From the NCBI GenBank assembly GCA_951799445.1, contig OX637294.1, positions 19,183,452 through 19,247,451 on the forward strand: 64,000 nucleotides of DNA, read 5' to 3'. Below are positions 12,635-23,876 of the stretch, piece after piece. Position numbers and translations under genes: made by a program. Below the pieces are notes generated by a model. It saw only the letters and a list, made by a program, of their open reading frames with translations. It did no database searches and was not told where the DNA came from. Positions within the stretch are counted from its first letter, which is position 1; every line of letters begins with the position of its first letter. This DNA comes from Pseudisothecium myosuroides. Lineage: Eukaryota; Streptophyta; Bryopsida; Hypnales; Lembophyllaceae.

Positions 12635-12706
12635 TTGTGGTCTAATGGTTTAAGACCTTGGAGTTTAACCTCCAAAGTCCCGGATTCAAACCCCAGGGGC
12701 CACACC
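12635..12706 (+). pseudogene. tRNA-like relic (A- and B-box-like words)
   Basis: TGGTCTAATGG fits the A-box pattern and GGATTCAAACC, 41 bases on, fits the B-box pattern. GTCT/AGAC can form a D-stem and TTGGA/TCCAA an anticodon-like stem, but the T-arm and acceptor are imperfect. It could be a decayed tRNA gene or the head of a SINE. It lies within the CACTA-like element. Confidence 0.35.
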
Positions 12707-13251
12707 ACCTACGTGGCAAGGCCGCCTAGGTAGACTACCCACGTGGCGGGCTGCCTATGTGGCCTGTCCGTGTGGTGCCTTGCCATGTGGCAGCCCTGCC
12801 TGCGTGGTGCCTTGCCCCAAATTTTAAAAATCAAATTTCTGACCCAATTTCTTGTCCAAATCGACACTTTTTTGTTAAGCAGTGTCCAAGTCAACATGTC
12901 CAAATCAACACAGAAATTAACAAATTAAATCAACACTTTTTTGTCACTGTGGACGCTGAATTTTCTACCAGTGACATCAATCCATTATGTATTGAATTTT
13001 TGGAAATCACTAAAGTACATGGGGTTCAATTTTAGTTCACCAATGCAATTTAACCATCTGCCATCAAAAACAAATTTTGATGGTAAAATGAAGGGATTGC
13101 TTCATTGACATTTGTAAAAATGGAAGATGGAGACGTCATTTTTATTTGAATTTCATTTTCCATCATGAATCCTCAAAGGGTATGGGATAATTTGAAGATG
13201 AGAACTTGACCGTTCATTGTCAAAACGTAGGAAATATATTTGGAGTAGAAT

Positions 13252-13592
13252 TTTAGACCTCATTTAGACATAGTAGAATACCTTCTTTTTTTTAAATTGA
13301 ACTAAAAAAAATTTAATCAAGTAAAATTTCATTACAAAAAATCCGTTTGAGATTTCAAACTTTCAATCAAAAGTTATGAACAAATTTTAGAGAGGATGTT
13401 TGAAAATGTCAAAAAAAATGTCCCTTCCAATCCCTCTCTGAAACTTGTTCATTATTTTTGATTGGAGGCTCAAAATCTCAAATGGATTTTTGATAATGAA
13501 ATTTAACTTTATTTCCCAACTTTTTTTATTTCCAATTTTTTTTGGAAAAAGGCATTCTATTATGCCTAAATGAGGTTTGAAATTCTACTTCA
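13252..13592. repeat. Foldback repeat, copy 3
   Basis: TTTTAGACCTCATTTAGAC at about 13252 is inverted at about 13568-13588. The inner arms carry AATCCGTTTGAGATTT and AAATCTCAAATGGATTT-type words. Together with flanks at 13060-13250 and 13600-13690 it matches 61720-62400 of the right copy, though that region sits at a different place relative to neighbouring landmarks, so it is a dispersed repeat. Confidence 0.7.
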
Positions 13593-13961
13593 AACACTTT
13601 TCCTACTTGTGACTTAATTATAAGGGGTTGAACTCCTACTCATTCAAATTTACATACCCCACATGGGTTGTCTCACCTCCTACCACCTCATATGTATATA
13701 TATAGCTTGTCTTTTCCTCCAAAAATACAAAATACAATTGAATTTTGTGTGACTGTAATGAACTTGCTCAATTCATTATGATGAATTAAGAGTTTCATTT
13801 TTTTTTACATGTATAATAATAACATATTGTAGGTTCTAAAGAGCAGCAATTCTACTACACTCATGAGAGCTAAGCATGGCAAAGATAAAGCAACACATGA
13901 TGGGAGAGTCTATCCAATCAGATCTCTCATAGAAAATAATACTCCGTATTTTAATGAAATT

Positions 13962-14035
13962 GGAGTTCTCCAAAGGTCAAATTTCTTGTCCGGCTTCAAC
14001 CCCTCGGACAAGAAATTTGGCCTCCAGAGAACTCC
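13962..14035. other. Compact 31-bp-arm hairpin
   Basis: Arms of 31 bases (13962-13992 and 14005-14035) enclose a 12-base loop. Three positions mismatch and one can form a G-U pair. The arms include CAAATTTCTTGTCCG and its complement. The size is compatible with a small-RNA precursor, but a chance or transposon-derived inverted repeat is just as possible. Confidence 0.6.
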
Positions 14036-14059
14036 CCTCACCCGAAGTGGTGCCACATA

Positions 14060-15060
14060 GGCAATTATGTCATTTTTTCATCCATGCTTGAGGTTTTCCA
14101 CTGGACAAGTCTTGGCCAAAATGTAAACCCAATCCAGTGAAGAAAAAAATTTGTTCCAATCACGTTGCTCCATTTTCCTAGAATTCTTGACCGATGCACT
14201 TCTCCACTGTAGTCTAAAGTGACCCTTAACCCTGTAACGTTGCCACAGCCATTTTGTGGCTTTTGGATGACGATGCCTTCATCTGTAGAGAGAGTGGAAG
14301 CATTTTTTCATTCATGTTTTTCTTGTTGACCTTTCATGGTGGGTTATGAAGGTTATCCAATTGAATTTGTAGTCTTGCCAATGTTTGTCTTCACGGAAAT
14401 GAGAAGTTAGTAAGAAAAAAAGATCACAAAAAATTGTTATTTTAGTGTATTTTGAGAAGTTGTTGCTCTAAATCTGAAATTTCTCCACAAAAATGATATT
14501 TTTTGAGTTTGAGTCCAACTAACAAAGTAAAGGTCATCTACTCTAGTTTTTGCTCCAATTTGAATTTTGAAAAAATTCCTAATATTGAAAGTTTAATTGC
14601 AGTTTGAACTTTGAATGTAATTTCAATGTCTATTATTTTCTAATTATAGAATGACACGGAAATTGATTTTACACCATGATGTTTGTCACTATAATATACA
14701 TACATGTTGAAAATTTCCAATTTTTTGACATAATTTTCTATTTGATATGATTTTTCTTCACTTTTTCTTCAAAAATTCTCGAAAAAAACAATTTTTTACA
14801 AACAAATCTAAAATATTTATGAAGTATAGAAGACATGTAATTCCATCCCTGAAAAATAAATATAAAAATTTTCATTCATATCTAGTTGCAAAATGGAAGC
14901 GAAGTGAATATTGGACAGTGAGGCTTGAAATTAGTAGCTCTACAGTGATGGTGTGGTATATTCCACACCCCAACAGTGCTTCATCAGTAGTTACTGATGA
15001 ATTAGACAGGTAGAGGATGTAGAGGCACACCGTCACTGTAGAATCAAGGCAACATCAACA
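14060..15060. other. A+T-rich DNA without recognised features
   Basis: Beyond the inverted end noted near 14200, only short open frames were seen, such as 14747-15013 (+), which is low in complexity and unrecognised. Nothing supports a gene. Confidence 0.5.
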
Positions 15061-15068
15061 CATGCTAA

Positions 15069-15361
15069 GGTAGGGGGCTATAAAAGCGGCCTGTCTCTAA
15101 ATGCGATCTGGTAGATTCTGCCTCGTAACATGTACTAGATGTGTACATTTCAGGAGGGGGTCGCTTTTAGAAACCACTATGTTTTCAACTTCAAAAATTC
15201 ATAATTAATTCCATGAATGTCCAAAAAATATGAACCGACTTGGGTTAGATGCCAATTCCATTTTTCTTACCACAAAAATTTACTGAAAATTGTTTTAAGC
15301 AGTTTAGCTTCCCCCAAAATGCAAATCAGCTCTTAAAGGGTCGCTTTTACAGCCCCCTACC
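15069..15361. mobile_element. MITE with GGTAGGGGGCT ends
   Basis: A 293-bp element with ends GGTAGGGGGCTATAAAAGCG and CGCTTTTACAGCCCCCTACC. The flanks are TAA left and TTA right, so a 3-bp (TWA-like, Harbinger) or 2-bp target duplication is possible but not proven. It is non-coding. Confidence 0.6.
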
Positions 15362-15380
15362 TTACTGAATGTTATGTAAG

Positions 15381-15611
15381 TTACACCGAGTCTTTTTTTT
15401 TTTTTTTTTTTTTCCTTTTTTTTTTTCTCAAACCACGGAGGATGGTTTCAAAGCCAGAATAGCTGTACTGAACATTCAACTTTGGATGGCGTGCCTCACA
15501 GTCCATATACCGGTCCTCCACCATCGCCGGACATCCTCTTCTGTAGAGGCACCTCAAGCAAGCAGTCACAGCCTCACAAAACACCGATGAAAATTCGGCA
15601 CCAAAACACAT
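15381..15611 (-). pseudogene. Retroposed fragment with A-rich tail and 76-codon open frame
   Basis: On the minus strand an open frame of 76 codons runs straight into a purine run (A with a few G) of about 40 bases that is translated as lysines. The first 60 residues are of mixed composition and include YRRGCPAMVEDRYMDC and LNVQYSYSGFETILRG. A moderately GC-rich patch ending in an A-run inside A+T-rich DNA suggests a retroposed transcript or SINE. No family was recognised and no target duplication found. Confidence 0.35.
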
Positions 15612-15831
15612 CGGGGATGTCTACATTTGCCTTGGCTACAATTACTGGAAATTATAATTAATTCAAAATAAGCATAACATTGTTAACGACCCTAAACCAC
15701 TCTCCCTAAGTAGAGATTGGGATAATCCCTCCTTGGAACCCTAGGGAAAAATTTGGTTAATTTAATATTATGAGGTATCATAAGTTTTCAACTTTTCAAA
15801 TAAGTAAAAGAAGGCATTCATTGATCCTTAA

Positions 15832-16468
15832 CCCCTAAATGCCCAAGGCCTGTTTTGGGCTTCCTGGATTTTGCTCTAAATTGAACAAAATGCCAACATT
15901 TTGATAAGTTGTATCAATTTTTTTGGAATTGTAACCGTACAAATTCAAACTAGACATGTTAGAGATCTCATAGGAAAAGAAAACACAACAATATCACTTA
16001 TGGAGTGAAAGATTATAATGTTTGACCATGAGGGTGCTAAAACTGCAAAAATCTTTCAATCTTCTTTACATGAGTCAATTCTAAAAAGTTGGTGATCAAA
16101 AAAATATGAGGTTAAAGGGCCTAACTTGTATAACCCCGATCAATTTATGGCTTCTTAAAATCTACTCCACAATTTTTTCAAATGAATTTTGAATGTGATT
16201 TTTTCTCCAAGATCTAGTGTATTTGAGGCTCATTTCCAAGAGCTCTCAACACTACGGGAAGTCAAGATTGCAATGGATATCCTTGTACAGAAACTTGAAT
16301 AGAAAAATCACTATCATTTATTTTCAAGATCGGATTTTTGGTGCTAAAATTAGAATTCAAGAAGAACTTTCTAAAAATATAAACTACTAAAAATAACAAC
16401 TTGGTTAGGGTTTATTTAACTTCAAAGTTTTGCAAACACCAGATTTGGGTGCCTTGGGCATTTAGGGG
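15832..16468. mobile_element. TTAA-target MITE, copy 1
   Basis: A 637-bp element with an 18-bp perfect inverted end (CCCCTAAATGCCCAAGGC), flanked by TTAA (15828-15831 and 16469-16472). The right duplication copy has one TTAA at 63711-63714 in matching flanks (TTGATC and GGTTAGTAGGGAA), the empty site. TTAA targeting with ends starting CCC resembles piggyBac elements, but no transposase is present, so the superfamily is open. Confidence 0.85.
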
Positions 16469-16680
16469 TTAATGGTCAGTAGGGAATGAAATATATGGTA
16501 TTGTATTTGGCTCTTAGAATACAAAGTATGTATAAAATATAGTTGGACGTACACCACTAGATTTACAATACTGCAATTATCATATTTCATTTGGATATTA
16601 GTTTAGAATCTACTCCTTATCATGCTCAAATAGAACATGGCATAAGTAGAATACATGGCCATTTTCATTGCAACCTTTAA

Positions 16681-17602
16681 CCCCTAAAGTCCCGTTGTCC
16701 CCTCGGGACACAAAATGGATTTTGGGCAGGCTCCTACAGTCTCAATCTTTGTCATAATTTTCTGAATTTTTTTGTGAAGATAAATAATCACATTAGCTTT
16801 CCGAAAATGTAATTTTTATTTCAATCGGTGCCCGGGAGCAAAAGTTATGGCACAAAAACCCCAAATTTCAGTTCGGCGGGCAGAAAAAAAACCTCACAAA
16901 AACTTTAAATTAAAAATTAAAAAAATTTGTTTCATATAGATTTTATTTTTATCTACATGGGAAGCTTTGATTCATTCCATTTCGATTTGTTATGCAAAAG
17001 TTATAGACAATCTTTTTTTTTAGGCAATTAGAGCATCTTCTTGAAAATATAACTTGTAGGCTTCATTTCTGAACTCAATTTTGACAATTTAAAAAAAAAA
17101 AAAGTTTCACAAGGTTAAGATTTCTTTCTAGAACAATCTTACCGTTGAGATTAGTATATTTCAACTCTATCTTAGAGCTATTAATGATTTAATTTTTCCT
17201 TCAATCCCTAACCTACTTCTACTTAACAATTTTTTAATGAGTGAAAACTAAGTGTTTCTTTTTTGAATTTTTTTCCCTAGATTCTCACCTCAATTCTTCA
17301 TCATATAAAATTAGGAATTCAAAATCATTAGAGCAAAAATTTTAAGTTAAGAAGGTTCAAAGCCAAAAAATGTAGTTGAGCAATGTGCAAAAAAACTTGA
17401 TTCCTTTACTTTAAATGCAAATATCTTGCAATCTACGCGGTCAAAGTTTTTGAATTTCTTCCACACATTCTTACACTAATCTAGTACAAGATCCTACAGT
17501 TAAATATGCAAAAAACACATTAAATTTTTTTTTTGCTCTTTGCTATAGAAATGACATTTTTGAGTGGTTTTTGATGGAAAAATGGCCTTGGGACTTTAGG
17601 AG
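16681..17602. mobile_element. TTAA-target MITE, copy 2
   Basis: A 922-bp element with ends CCCCTAAAGTCCC and GGGACTTTAGGAG, flanked by TTAA (16677-16680 and 17603-17606). The right copy at about 63901-63914 reads GCAACTTCTAAGATG, the unoccupied and slightly mutated site. The interior is A+T-rich and related to 19151-20005 in inverted orientation. Confidence 0.8.
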
Positions 17603-17606
17603 TTAA

Positions 17607-18468
17607 GATGTATAGGAGGTGCAATATTGATCCAAATTGGAAGTGCCATGTGTCATTGATTCCAACCCAACCTAAATACAAACTTTGTCCCCACAATATA
17701 CTATAATTCTTGCACCTTCTATGTCAAATACATAAAACACCATGTTGCAACTCAAATCAAGTTTTTTTGACCTACAAGGATTAATTTCAGAGTGTCTTTC
17801 TTTACTTCTGTGTGCTTCATCTAAAGATAATAAAAATATTTTTGCAAATTTTATGATAAATAACAAATGGAGCTTGTTGCAAAGCAACTAAACCAAGAAG
17901 TTTCATCAAGTTGCAAGGTTTCATTGAGAAGATGTTTGGATGCCATTAGGGTGTAGCATCAACAAATAAATTAGAAATTGTACAAATAAGAATCTAAAGA
18001 GTGAAGTTGTGACACAACTTGCATTTTGCCATAAGAGATAATTGAAACTCCTTCAAGATATCTGTATCATTGATTCATGTAGAGTGTTCTTCCTTCTTGC
18101 TTACTATTGATATATTATTTGATTTTTCTTGAAGCTTCCCTAGTAAAAACTAATTGGATGAAGTGTACTTTTACAACATTCATCATCCACCAATTGGATG
18201 AAGTGTACTTTGACAACATTCATCATCCAGCAATTGGATGGTTGAATGTTTGGTGGTTGAGGATTACAGGGTAGTTCAATTTTCTAAAATTGTGAAGACT
18301 CGTGAATTTTAAAATGCAATGGAGAAAAAAAAATTTGATGATGTTTAAACCAAAGTTGTGAAATATAATCACTAGGTTCTATTGATATGATTAAATATAC
18401 TAATACAAAACCAATGTTTTTCAAAAATTAAAAGTTAATTTTACATTCAATCATTCAATCATTAAAGA
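17607..18468. other. A+T-rich DNA with a 40-bp tandem repeat
   Basis: The start (to about 17680) still aligns with 63912-64000. At 18152-18240 a 40-bp unit beginning AATTGGATGAAGTGTAC is repeated just over twice. No gene seen. Confidence 0.5.
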
Positions 18469-18755
18469 GAATTTGGGCCCTCTAAAGGGCCGCGAGTTCC
18501 CATGAGTTCTCCACAAGATTTGAATAGTTCCTGACTGCTGAAACTGCGCCACCGCAGCAGGGTGACATGGTCTTGACTCGGCCACATCAGATTTTCAAAA
18601 AAAAAAAAAAAATCTTAAAATGAAATTTGGTTAAAAGAATTTTTTTTTTTTTTTTTTTTTTTAAATATATTTTTCGGACAGCCCATACCACTATTCACAG
18701 CATGGGGACAGATTGGGGAACGGGCTTGAAACAGCCCTTTCTTGGCCCCAAATTC
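18469..18755. mobile_element. Possible MITE with GAATTTGGG ends
   Basis: GAATTTGGGCCCT at the left and GGCCCCAAATTC at the right form imperfect inverted ends around 287 bp with two A/T homopolymer runs. No target duplication was found. Confidence 0.35.
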
Positions 18756-19150
18756 CTTCTAATGGTTTGCAATTTTCTCAAAAAAAATTTCCTCTAAGTT
18801 TGAGATGATAAATTATTATCATGGTATTTTTTAACAATTCACATTTTATTTATTAATTCATCTTTTTTGAAAGATTGTTATTTGAACTTCAAAAGTTACT
18901 TTTTGGGATGAATCATACTTCTATTGTTTGAATAATAGAATATTTGCAAAGGAAATTTTGAAAATCATTATCATACAATTGTTAAAGATCTAATAAGTAC
19001 TAGAATCTTCAAAAATTAATTAATATAAGTAAAAAACAAGATTGTATGTATATGAGACAAATTTAAATTCATTTGTTGATTAGAATCTTAAAGGTTTATT
19101 AGATAAGGGGGTAATAAATCAATGATAGGACTTTAGTTTGTTGGTGTTAA

Positions 19151-20005
19151 TCACTAAAGTTCCAAGGCTTTTTTTTCATCAAAAGACATTCAAAACTGTC
19201 ATTTTTATGGCAAAGAACAAAAAAAATTATTTTATTTTTCATATCTAACCATAGGATGTTGCACTAGACTATTTTAAAAAAAGTGGAACAAATTTAAAAA
19301 ACTTAGATTGCAGCATAGATTACAAGATATGTGCATTTAAAGTAAAGAAAACAAGTATTTTGGTTCCTTGCTTGACAAAATTTAGAATTTGAATCTTTGT
19401 AACTTAAAAAAAGTTCCATTCTTGATTTTGATTTTTTAATTTTGTATGTTGAAAAATTGACTTGGAAATTGGAGGAAAAAATTCAAAAAAAATTATTAAA
19501 TAAAAATAGATACAAGATTGAGTAAAAAAATAACCATTGAAAGTTCTAAGATGGAATTGAAACAAAATAATCCCAATGGTGAGATTGTTCAAGCAAACAA
19601 ATTTAACCTTGTGAAACATATTTTCTGAAAATTGCATTCAAAAATGAATTCTATAAGTTATTTTTTCAAGATGATATTTAAATTGCCTAAAAAATAAGAT
19701 TTTCCGTACTTCATTAGTCCAAATAGAATGAATCAAAGGCTCAAAGCTTACTCATAGAAATAATAATAATAATTTTGTGAAAACATAAAAATTAAAAAAA
19801 TTCGATTTTAAAAAAATATTAAGAAAAATATTCAATTTTTTTAAAATTTTGTATGTTGCCCGGAAAACTGCTTTTTGGACTTAGGGTGGCAAAACTTTTG
19901 CTCCGAAGCACCAATTGAAAAAAAAATTCTACTCAAAAGCTAATGTGATTTCCTATCTTCCAAAAAAGTTTCAAAAAATCATGTCAAAATTGAGGTTATA
20001 CTACC
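19151..20005. mobile_element. TTAA-target MITE, copy 3, right end lost
   Basis: TTAA (19147-19150) is followed by TCACTAAAGTTCCAAGG, matching the complement of the right end of copy 2, and homology to copy 2 continues in inverted orientation for most of its length. The expected terminal CCCGAGGGG part is missing after about 20005, so the element is truncated. Confidence 0.65.
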
Positions 20006-20734
20006 AGCTTTCAAGGTAGATCTTTTTCTAAGAGTTTGTTTCATTGTTTACAGCTGATTTGCAAATGCCTCTGCAACATTTTCATCAACACTAGCTTTGA
20101 TTTTTAGATCTGTATTACCTATTGCTTTTTCCTTTGCCATGTTCAAACTCTCCACAAAACCAACCATTAGAGAAAAAAGGACCTAATAGAAGGTTCCTTG
20201 AGAAGTTGCTAAAGGAACCTTGGATTACATTTAAATGTGTACCTACATTCTACATGAATGAACTAACCTCTTATATCCACCCAAATAAATCAACGCAAAC
20301 AATTATGACAATAGGACAAAGAAGGTGGTTTCTATTGGTAAAATTCATCATTTTTTTTAATCATCACAAGGTAGGCAGAAGTTGATGTACTCAAATTCAT
20401 CACTTTTTTTAATCCCCAAAGTTGTGCCTCCCAATACACTTGCACTTCCAATTCTAAATAGAATATAATTCTTTGGTGTGTCCAAAATGATTTTTTATAT
20501 AACCATGATGTCAATTGCACTCGGTTCCGATTCTAAAGTTGACGGGTAATACGTGTAAAGATAAATTAAGCCTACTTTGCACCACTTGCTATTGATTTGT
20601 GATTTGAGGATAGTTAATTAGTCAATGGATTTGGTTTCTAATAGTTGATGGCATTTGAATTGAAATCATTTTGTCTAAGATACCATCAAAAACTACGTCA
20701 AAGGTGCGTGATAAGGCCATTAAAATAAACAAGG
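20006..20734. other. A+T-rich DNA without recognised features
   Basis: Only short open frames (20122-20385 +, 20332-20520 -) with no recognisable domains. A word TCATCACTTTTTTTAATC/TCATCATTTTTTTTAATC is repeated at about 20345 and 20397. Confidence 0.4.
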
Positions 20735-21823
20735 GGGTGAATGCAAGAAACACTTGTAGTTTTGTACTATTTGTTGCGTTTTGTCACACCCTAGTTTTTT
20801 GTTTATTTTTGGCCATAACTTTTGTGTTTTAGCTCCAAATGACTCAAAATTTATAGGGAAGCTACTCATAATCATTATACACCTTTTCCAATTTTTTAAT
20901 ATTTTTTAAAAATAATCTACTATTTTTAAACAATCTCGATAATTTCTCACAATGGGTGATTTAGGGGATTTTTGCACTTTTTTTAACCCAAAAAAACGAA
21001 TTTTGAGCTAAAATTTGGAGAGAATGGTCTTCTAGTAGACTTATAGCTACTGTCCAAATGAATTTTAAAAATACTTATTTTTATGTGGTGTACAAGTCCA
21101 CAAAGAGAGCTCCTTTTGCATTTTTTTCAAAGGTATGAAACATTATTTTGGTGCGTTTTTTGGTCAAAACCCATCACCAAAAAGTTTTATCAAATTGACA
21201 GTTTTTAGATTTAAACAAAAAATTCCTATTTAAAAAAAATTAAAATGTCAAAAGTGGTATTTTCTTCACCGGTTTTAGGGTGAATTCTATGTCCAAAATT
21301 CTAGTGAAGAAAATACCACTTTTGACATTTTAAATTGTAAAAAATAGGATTTTTTTTTTAAAAAATCTAAAAATTGTCTATTTGAGAAAACTTTTTGGTG
21401 ATGGGGTTTGACCAAAAAACGCACCAAAATAATGTTTCATACCTTTGAAAAAAAATGCAAAAGGAGCTCTCTTTGTGGACTTGTATACCACATAAAAATA
21501 AGTATTTTTAAAATTCATTTGGACAGTAGCTATAAGTCTACTAGAAGACCATTTTCTCCAAATTTCAGCTCAAAATTCGTTTTTGTGGGTTAAAAAAAGT
21601 GCAAAAATCCCCTAAATCGCCCATTGTGAGAAATTATCAAGGCTATTTAAAAATAATAATTTTTTTTTGAAAAATCCTAAAAATTTGGAAAAGGTGTATA
21701 ATGGTTATGAGTAGCTTTCCTATAAATTTTGAGTCAGTTGGAGCTAAAACACAAAAGTTATGGCCAAAAAAAATCAAATACTAGGGTGTGACAAAATGCT
21801 ATAAGTGTTTCTTGCATTCACCC
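20735..21823. mobile_element. 4-bp-TSD family element in giant palindromic form
   Basis: The ends are GGGTGAATGCAAGAAACAC and GTGTTTCTTGCATTCACCC. The 1,089 bp are almost wholly palindromic: the left half (20735 to about 21265) returns as a nearly exact reverse complement (about 21300 to 21823) around a short centre near 21280. Usual family members are 730-750 bp and only partly self-complementary, so this looks like a fused head-to-head dimer of one half-element. Its flanks show no clear duplication. Confidence 0.75.
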
Positions 21824-22181
21824 TCATGAAATTGCTAAGAAAAGGATCCGCTACGCAATAACAATTAACACAATGATAAACAACAACATTGCAAAATTGT
21901 AGAGGGCATTAAGAGAAACAGGTGTGGATCATGCTACTAAAGCAGAACTCAATCAAGCGAACAAACCAACCAGATGAAACAAACATCAAAAATCAACTGA
22001 AGCAAGCAAACATGAAAAACTAAACGGACAATCATACCTGTGCGTCCTGCCTCTACAAACCCTGTTGGCAACTTCCTTGCAAAAACTGCAATTGCAATTA
22101 ATCAACAACTGAGTGCGATTCAGCTTAAGTGGCGTTTAAAAACAACTCAAATGCATTGAATCAATGACAAAAAGAACAATG

Positions 22182-22745
22182 CACAATGTGCCCAAAAGAG
22201 GTTGTCACCTCCTGGTTTGTATTAGTTGCCCCCCCTTTCTCTCAAATTTTTTTAAGGCCGTTGATTTTATTTTTTTTAAATGCTTACCTTCGAAATTGCC
22301 GTTGATTTCTCAAAAAATCACAAGCCGTTGATTTTGTGAGATTTAATTCGAGACGTCCAAATATCAATACGGATACAGATACAAAAATGAATACTGGGTA
22401 CAGATACAATATTGTATATGAATACATAGTGAATATTGAATGTGGATACGAATACAGATATGACACAATATTGGATTTGAATACGAGTATGAGTACGGAT
22501 ACGGGTACAAGATACGGGATGTTGTTTGTCCCATATTGTTTGTCAATTTTATTGCTTTCTGGAAATTACAAGAGGGTAGAGGGGATGGGGGGGAGGGTAT
22601 GAAAATTTAAAAATTTAAAAATTAATTTTTTTGGGGGTGAAAAGGGGTATGAAAAATTTTAAAATTTTAAATTTAAATTTCTTTGGGGGAGGGGGCTGAA
22701 TTTATAATTTTTTCTTAAATTTAAAATTCTTTTGGGTGCATTGTG
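22182..22745. mobile_element. Possible MITE with CACAATGTGCCCAAAAG ends
   Basis: CACAATGTGCCCAAAAGAG at the left is matched by CTTTTGGGTGCATTGTG at the right. Inside lies a degenerate six-base repeat (GATACR/GAATAC words, 22365-22520) and a G-rich, A/T-run stretch. No target duplication was seen, so the call is tentative. Confidence 0.35.
22365..22520. repeat. Degenerate hexanucleotide repeat (GATACA/GAATAC-like)
   Basis: About 25 consecutive six-base words of the form GAATAC, GATACA, GTATGA. Open frames on both strands here (22336-22602 +, 22284-22466 -, 22364-22546 -) are translations of this repeat, not genes. Confidence 0.75.
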
Positions 22746-22775
22746 ACACAGTTTGTCACAATGCACCCAAAAGAG
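22729..22775. other. Short perfect palindrome
   Basis: CTTTTGGGTGCATTGTGACA is followed within a few bases by its complement TTGTCACAATGCACCCAAAAG. It is formed by the end of the upstream putative MITE facing a second copy of the same end. Confidence 0.6.
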
Positions 22776-23377
22776 GTAGTAATTGCCTACCCCAAATCTT
22801 GCGCATACTTATTTGTGCAAATGTACTAAATCAACACACTCGGGAATTGCAGCAGTCGCTCCCCACCATTGCTCCGCGAGCAACTGAACTCCACAAACAG
22901 AATTGTAGATTCAAGCAAACTCGCTCCTTGCCATTGCTGAATAGCCAAACTCCCCCATTGCTAAATTGCCGAATTTTTGGACCCCTATCTTGGTAGCCAC
23001 CTTCATTGACGGTTTCTGTTTTTTCTGATGGTGGCTCAGCATCAACGGCTTCTCCTCCTCCCCTTAAGTTTTTTAAAGCTACATCAATGGCCCTGCACGA
23101 CCGCACTTCCTGGGGAATTTTTCATGCTTGATGAGCGCTACTGGGGGGGTCCACTTTTCCCAAATCTGATTTGACGACCCAAAACCCAACAGAGGGGGGA
23201 TTTGGTAACATGAGGTGCTGCCAATTTTGGGTACATTGTCGAAATGCTCCAATCGTAGGACACATGAAATTTTTCAACTAATTTTAAAGGGTGAAATTTG
23301 ACTTTAGGAAGGCTTGGACAAAAAGTTGTTTTTAGAATTTTGGCAAGATAAAAAATTTCAAACATTCTTATAGTTGT
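22776..23377. other. Mixed-composition DNA, no gene recognised
   Basis: Open frames at 22736-22996 (+), 22831-23106 (-) and 23138-23365 (-) overlap and none shows a recognisable domain. The stretch is less A+T-rich than its flanks. Confidence 0.35.
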
Positions 23378-23381
23378 TTAA

Positions 23382-23872
23382 CCCTAAGCACTCAAATGAC
23401 TTTTGGGGGTCGCTACCCAAATTCAAGCAGCATTTTTGGGCATAATTTTTTTTCAAATTTTTAATTCAAAACCAAGATTGCTATGATCAAATTGAAATTA
23501 TAAGGAAAATAGTACAAAGTATTTAGAATTTGTCTAGTATTGAAAAAATTTACTATTTGAACAAAGTGTTGATGTTCCCAATAATAGATCTTATGCATTT
23601 TTTAACAAATAAATAGAAACTACAATTTTGACCAATCATTAAAAGAATCAAAAACTAAAGATAGAAATTATATTGTTAGCAAAATTTTGAAGTTATATCT
23701 TCAAAATTCATTTGAAAAGAATCTGAAAATACTTTTATAATTTTGACCGTACAAATACTTTCTATTTTTTGTGCTTCACATTATCTTTCTTAAAACAAAC
23801 TTTAAAAAAGTTATGGTACTTATATTTTATAATACATTTTTGTTTTGTTCAAATTCCTTGGGCTTTTAGGGG
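23382..23872. mobile_element. TTAA-target MITE, copy 4
   Basis: TTAA (23378-23381) then CCCTAAGCACTCAAATG at the left; CCTTGGGCTTTTAGGGG then TTAA (23873-23876) at the right. The inner sequence resembles copy 1 in its terminal parts. Its right TTAA is shared with the next element. Confidence 0.7.
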
Positions 23873-23876
23873 TTAA

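Larger units (their letters stand above)
10797..12973. mobile_element. CACTA-like non-autonomous element, 2.2 kb
   Basis: The left end CGCTACTAGAAAAT and right end ATTTTCTACCAGTG are mutated inverted ends of the CACTA type, with ACA on both sides (10794-10796 and 12974-12976); 3-bp duplications are usual for this superfamily. Inside are two foldback repeats, a tRNA-like stretch and a GC-rich patch with repeated CGTGGC/ATGTGGC words at 12705-12815. No transposase was seen. Confidence 0.6.
10361..14250. repeat. Possible larger element with inverted outer ends
   Basis: About 40 bases at 10390-10435 (core CACTTTAGACTAC, GGAGAAGTGCA, CGGTCAA) recur inverted at about 14183-14227. The DNA between contains a CACTA-like element and foldbacks and is absent at this point of the right duplication copy. 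It may be one composite insertion, but neither a target duplication nor exact ends were found. Confidence 0.35.

Noticed and set aside
12635..12706. Functional tRNA gene
   Set aside because: The T-arm and acceptor stem do not pair properly; only the box-like words fit.
15828..17606. CCCCTAAA / TTTAGGGG words as interstitial telomere repeats
   Set aside because: They occur once per element end, next to TTAA, and are not in tandem arrays.
18592..18663. A and T homopolymer runs as retroposon tails
   Set aside because: They lie inside a stretch with inverted ends and lack flanking duplications; simple slippage is enough.
22284..22602. Open frames on both strands rich in Tyr/Ser/Pro or Asn/Thr
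   Set aside because: They are translations of a degenerate GATACA-like repeat.
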